64,000 nt of DNA from the NCBI GenBank assembly GCA_937916515.1, contig CALFSX010000153.1, positions 1-64,000 of the forward strand, in the 5' to 3' direction. Position 1 is the stretch's first letter, and every line of letters begins with the position of its first letter. Both the position numbers and the translations under genes were made by a program. The notes beneath the pieces were generated by a model. That model was given only the letters and a program-made list of their open reading frames with translations. It was not told the origin of the DNA and made no database searches. The stretch comes from an uncultured Planctomycetaceae bacterium. GTDB lineage: Bacteria > Planctomycetota > Planctomycetia > Planctomycetales > Planctomycetaceae. Shown piece by piece: positions 60,805 through 64,000 of this stretch.

Positions 60805-60987
60805 CGAGTGCGGCGAAATGAGTGAGAGGGCGGCCACTCACGGGTGGCACCTTCCTTCAGCGATTGCAACATGGCGTTCCATTTTCCGCCCCCAGGCGAG
60901 ACGACGAACTTAATGTGAGTTGCCACACCCCGTCGCTGTGTGTCATGATTATCTGCGTTCTACTTTCGCACCTGAAGGGATCGCACG

Positions 60988-62439
60988 ATGAATCGTTGGC
61001 TACTATCCATTTGCCTTAGCCTATTAGTGTTTGATGCAAACACTGGTAATTGTCAGGAAACCTCAGCAGCAAAAATGCCGCAGGTGCTTAAAGCTGGCGC
61101 TGCCATCAGTAACATTACGCCGCCGCTTGGTGAACTGATTGTCGGTGGATGGCAGCCGTTTCCGGCAAAGCATATCCACGACGAGCTGTTTGCCAGATGT
61201 CTTGTGCTGGATGATGGCAACACTCGACTGGCCTTCGTTATTTGCGACAACGTCGGCATTCCGCGAGAAGTGTTTGATTTAGCGGGAAGCCAAATTGAAG
61301 AAGCAACAGGGCTGCTCAAAACTCACGTATTGATGGCGTCGACTCACACGCATTCAGCCACAACGGCTCGCGGCCCCAGCAAAGTTATCTGGCAGGACGA
61401 ACTGACAGACTATCAGAAATTCATCGCCAGCCGTATCAGTGACGGAGTCCAGATAGCGATCAACAATTTAGAACCGGCAAAGATCGCGTGGGGAACTGTT
61501 GATGAACCTTCGGAAGTCTTTAATCGACGCTGGTTTGTGACGGACCCCAATCTGCTGACAAACCCGTTCGGCGAAACCGACAAAGTGCGAATGAATCCAC
61601 CAGCGGGCAGTGCGTCGTTGTTGCGACCTGCCGGGCCAACCGATCCGCAGGTTTCGTTTGTGTCGGTTCAAAGCACATCCGGCAGGCCGATTGCCTTGCT
61701 GGCCAACTATTCTCTGCACTACGTTGGCGGTGTTCCCGTCGGTGACGTTTCGGCGGACTACTTCGGATACTTTGCGAAGAAGATCGAACAGAAACTGGAT
61801 GCCGGCGACCAGGAAAAACCTTTTGTGGGCATATTGTCCAACGGCACCAGTGGCGACGTCAACAACATTAACTTTCAAACGAAAAGCGTCAGACGCGAGC
61901 CTTATTCAAAGATGCAGGAAGTTGCAGAAAAGGTCGCGGCTAAAGTTTACGAAGCTCACCAACAACTAAACTTTACAGAACACGTCACGTTGGCAGCGGA
62001 AACGTTTGAGCTACCTCTGAATGTTCGACAACCAACACCGGAAATGCTCGAACACCTTGCTGCCGCAACTGCAAGCCAGCCGGTCGATGCGAAACGCCAA
62101 AGCAAGGAACAGATTTATGCAGAGCGACTTGCGAAACTAAAGGATGCTCCGGAATCAATCACTGTTCCATTGCAGGCATTTCGAATTGGTGAACTTGGCA
62201 TTGCGGCCATCCCGTTCGAAACGTTTACAGAAATCGGCCTGGAACTAAAACAGCGAAGTCCACTGAAACAAACATTCACCATCGAACTGGCCAACGGATC
62301 GTTTGGGTATCTGCCAACACCCGAACAACATTTACTGGGCGGCTACGAAACGTGGCTTGGGACAAACTTTGTAGAGCACAAAGCATCTCGCAGAATTACC
62401 GAAACACTGCTTCAACTATTTGCAAAACTTCAGCCGTGA
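60988..62439 (+). CDS. Secreted neutral/alkaline ceramidase-like protein
   Basis: A 483-residue exported protein resembling the N-terminal domain of neutral/alkaline non-lysosomal ceramidases. The signal peptide is MNRWLLSICLSLLVFDANTG with cleavage near NCQ. Family landmarks are LKAGAAISNITPPLGELIVG, DELFARCLVLDDGNTRLAFV, THTHSATTARGP with the zinc histidines, and FVGILSNGTSGDVNNINF. The C-terminal immunoglobulin-like domain of true ceramidases is absent. Planctomycetes have many such proteins with unproven substrates. It is alone in its orientation, with a spacer on each side. Confidence 0.85.
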   Translation: MNRWLLSICLSLLVFDANTGNCQETSAAKMPQVLKAGAAISNITPPLGELIVGGWQPFPAKHIHDELFARCLVLDDGNTRLAFVICDNVGIPREVFDLAGSQIEEATGLLKTHVLMASTHTHSATTARGPSKVIWQDELTDYQKFIASRISDGVQIAINNLEPAKIAWGTVDEPSEVFNRRWFVTDPNLLTNPFGETDKVRMNPPAGSASLLRPAGPTDPQVSFVSVQSTSGRPIALLANYSLHYVGGVPVGDVSADYFGYFAKKIEQKLDAGDQEKPFVGILSNGTSGDVNNINFQTKSVRREPYSKMQEVAEKVAAKVYEAHQQLNFTEHVTLAAETFELPLNVRQPTPEMLEHLAAATASQPVDAKRQSKEQIYAERLAKLKDAPESITVPLQAFRIGELGIAAIPFETFTEIGLELKQRSPLKQTFTIELANGSFGYLPTPEQHLLGGYETWLGTNFVEHKASRRITETLLQLFAKLQP

Positions 62440-62850
62440 ATCAGAAAGCTCAACGACTTCACACTTCAACTGCGACGTTGCGCTACAAATGCAATGCGTT
62501 CTGTGTGGCCCGCTGAAATGCTGACGCGTGAAAATTCTGACCTGTCCTCAAACCTGCTTGCCAAAAACATGGCTCTTTCACTACCTCCCTGCGTTCAGAC
62601 CGGAATATGGGGCAAATAGGAAGTGCGGGAACGCTATTCACGGGTAACATTTTTTCGTGGACGGTTTCAAGTTTGACAGGGTTTGATCTAAACTGCCCAT
62701 CAGACATGGAAGCCACTAAGTAGCGGCTTCTGCGGCACGAAACCAAATTTAGATCAGTCAGGACGACTGACGGATTTTTGCCGTTCGGAGTAGTAGTCGC
62801 TGCCGTAACACGCAGCAAATTCGGAATGGAATCCGAGAAAGGACTCTGCC
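62440..62850. other. Spacer before the citrate-synthase-like gene
   Basis: About 410 bases with no supported gene. A minus-strand frame (62483-62866) reads through the start of the next gene and shows no domain. A promoter for the citrate-synthase-like gene is expected here. Confidence 0.4.
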
Positions 62851-64000
62851 ATGGAGCATTCATCACCCGCTCCGCATCTGGTGAACGGACTTCGCCAACT
62901 GCTATCCAACGTTCAATCGAATCCGGAAGTTGATCATTCCGGATTGAAGGGGCTGGTTTGTGGAGAGACCGACCTGATCGGTTTCCACAAAGATGGTGTT
63001 GAGTACTGCGGTATCAACGTTGCTGAATTGTGCGACGAAGGTTCCTTTGAAGCAGTTGCCTGGTTACTGCTGAATCAAACATCAGCCGATGCAGAGCAGC
63101 TAGCCGATATCTGCTCCATACTTTCCGAATCCGCTGTTGTTGATCATCCGGCTGCCAGCACAATTTCCTGCATTCCATTGCAGACTCGCCCACTGGATCT
63201 GTTTCCGTTGTGCGTGTCACTTCTATCTTGTTTCGACCCGACTCCAGGCGACAGCGACCTGGCCGCATCTCAGTCGCAATTTTGGCGAGTCCTTTCGCAA
63301 CTGCCCGTATTGCTGCACGTTGCGTTCGGTGGCAAACTGATCGATGGAAGAATCGCTCCGTCCGGCGAAGGAGCAATGACATATGCCGGCCAGTTGTTGC
63401 AGGTGCTTCGACAGGATAGCCGACCACCTACGGCTGCCGAAGAACACGCGATGAATGCCGTGATGATCTGCGAATGCTTAACTGAAATGCGTCCTGCTTG
63501 TTTCTCGGCTCGTTTTTTTGGCAGTGCGGTTAACGACGTTGTGGCAGGAGTTAAAGCCGCGTCGTCTATGTTTGTTTCGCAGCTTCGAAACGACCCGTTT
63601 GCATGGACGGCCGCCAGGTTGCAGGAATTCGAATCGCCGGAAGACGCCGAAACATGGCTGAAGTCTCGAAGCCAGCAGGCAATGCCATTCGGGTTTCAGT
63701 CCAGCCAATCAGATAGTCGCGCGAAGCTGCTGAAGAACCAATGCCGCGAGCTTCTGGGGGGAATTGACCAGATCGTGATGGAATCCAGCGCCAGTCGCCT
63801 GGAAACGGTACTGGCCCGTGAAGGACAATTTCCGACCACAGATTGGGCGGCCGCTCGAGTTTTAACGATGTTGAACGTGCCGGAAGATCGTATTTCTCTT
63901 GCAATCGGCATTGCCCGAATGGTTGGCTGGGCGGCTCAAACAATTGAACAGCACGTGTCTGGCATCAAACTGCTGCCCAGCCTACGCTACGCTGAAAGTT
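62851..64000 (+). CDS. Citrate-synthase-like protein lacking the catalytic histidines (3' end outside window)
   Basis: The frame from ATG 62851 is open to the right edge, giving 383 residues. The fold is clear: GLKGLVCGETDLIG and CGINVAELCDEGSFEAVAWL at the N-terminus match citrate synthase, followed by RPLDLFPLCVSLLSCFDPTP, MNAVMICECLTEMRPACFSA, SDSRAKLLKNQ, FPTTDWAAARVLTMLNVPED and ARMVGWAAQTIEQ. The active-site histidines are missing. HGGANE is replaced around SSMFVSQLRNDPFAW, GFGHRVY by MPFGFQSSQSDSR, and the AH of GWxAH by AQ. The first conserved His in lhADHgxN is also changed. Only the Asp in PxxD remains (FPTTD). It probably does not make citrate. A pseudo-enzyme or regulatory subunit is possible. 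Confidence 0.8.
   Translation, partial: MEHSSPAPHLVNGLRQLLSNVQSNPEVDHSGLKGLVCGETDLIGFHKDGVEYCGINVAELCDEGSFEAVAWLLLNQTSADAEQLADICSILSESAVVDHPAASTISCIPLQTRPLDLFPLCVSLLSCFDPTPGDSDLAASQSQFWRVLSQLPVLLHVAFGGKLIDGRIAPSGEGAMTYAGQLLQVLRQDSRPPTAAEEHAMNAVMICECLTEMRPACFSARFFGSAVNDVVAGVKAASSMFVSQLRNDPFAWTAARLQEFESPEDAETWLKSRSQQAMPFGFQSSQSDSRAKLLKNQCRELLGGIDQIVMESSASRLETVLAREGQFPTTDWAAARVLTMLNVPEDRISLAIGIARMVGWAAQTIEQHVSGIKLLPSLRYAES

Noticed and set aside
1-64000. tRNA and rRNA genes
   Set aside because: No cloverleaf with a GTTCGANTCC-type arm and acceptor stem was found by eye, and no rRNA-like stretch. A tRNA search program could still find one.

Overview
This window looks like a chromosomal segment of a planctomycete (class Planctomycetia). 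The grounds are a DUF1559 pseudopilin-like protein, a YTV-like repetitive surface protein, a secreted Cys-type sulfatase, a neutral-ceramidase-like protein, a DUF3467 protein, an isolated rplX, and a bacterial set of archaeal-type tetrahydromethanopterin (H4MPT) C1 genes. Genes lie on both strands in short operons, separated by unusually repeat-rich spacers. I saw no tRNA, rRNA, CRISPR array or intact insertion sequence.

Layout. 1-5.7 kb: tail of a protein with an EndoU-like domain, a small acidic protein, a large von Willebrand A membrane protein, and pyrophosphatase. 6.0-11.9 kb: the C1 cluster, in order formyltransferase (fhcD), FwdD-like molybdopterin subunit, a 55-codon ORF, FwdB, FwdA/FhcA and FwdC/FhcC. 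12-19 kb: Uma2-type protein, tandem UspA, LptF/LptG permease, pseudopilin, ABC-2 permease, hisS. 19.8-30.6 kb: DUF3467, secreted hydrolase, dehydrogenase, PfkB kinase, ECF sigma with anti-sigma, DUF1015, holA. 30.6-41.6 kb: CPBP protease, a candidate small RNA, tadA, YTV-like protein, metallo-hydrolase, pssA, ribE, rsmA, guaB. 41.9-50.5 kb: GntR/ABC exporter operon, rplX, deoxyhypusine-synthase-like gene, cysteine-less thioredoxin-fold protein. 50.6-54.2 kb: a rearranged island with nested direct repeats and a truncated paralogue. 54.2-64 kb: sulfatase, serine hydrolase, lipoprotein, ATP-grasp-like protein, glycosyltransferase, ceramidase-like protein, and a degenerate citrate synthase running off the right edge.

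The main discovery is in the C1 cluster. The FwdB gene has one in-frame TGA (8193-8195) exactly at the catalytic Cys/Sec position of the x-C/U-H-G-P motif. A hairpin that fits a bacterial SECIS element starts 18 nt downstream. The protein also keeps four N-terminal iron-sulfur cysteines, and a FwdD-like subunit is encoded beside it. Together this suggests a selenocysteine-containing, redox-active formylmethanofuran dehydrogenase, unlike the hydrolytic FhcABCD complex of methylotrophic proteobacteria, whose FhcB is non-catalytic.

Two further systems deserve attention. One is a roughly 210-nt minus-strand RNA candidate (31449-31665) with its own promoter and terminator and three copies of the nonamer CCTGAGAAA, two of them as apical loops. 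The other is a family of about 80-120 bp intergenic repeats whose one end forms stop codons in one orientation and Shine-Dalgarno-like sequence in the other.
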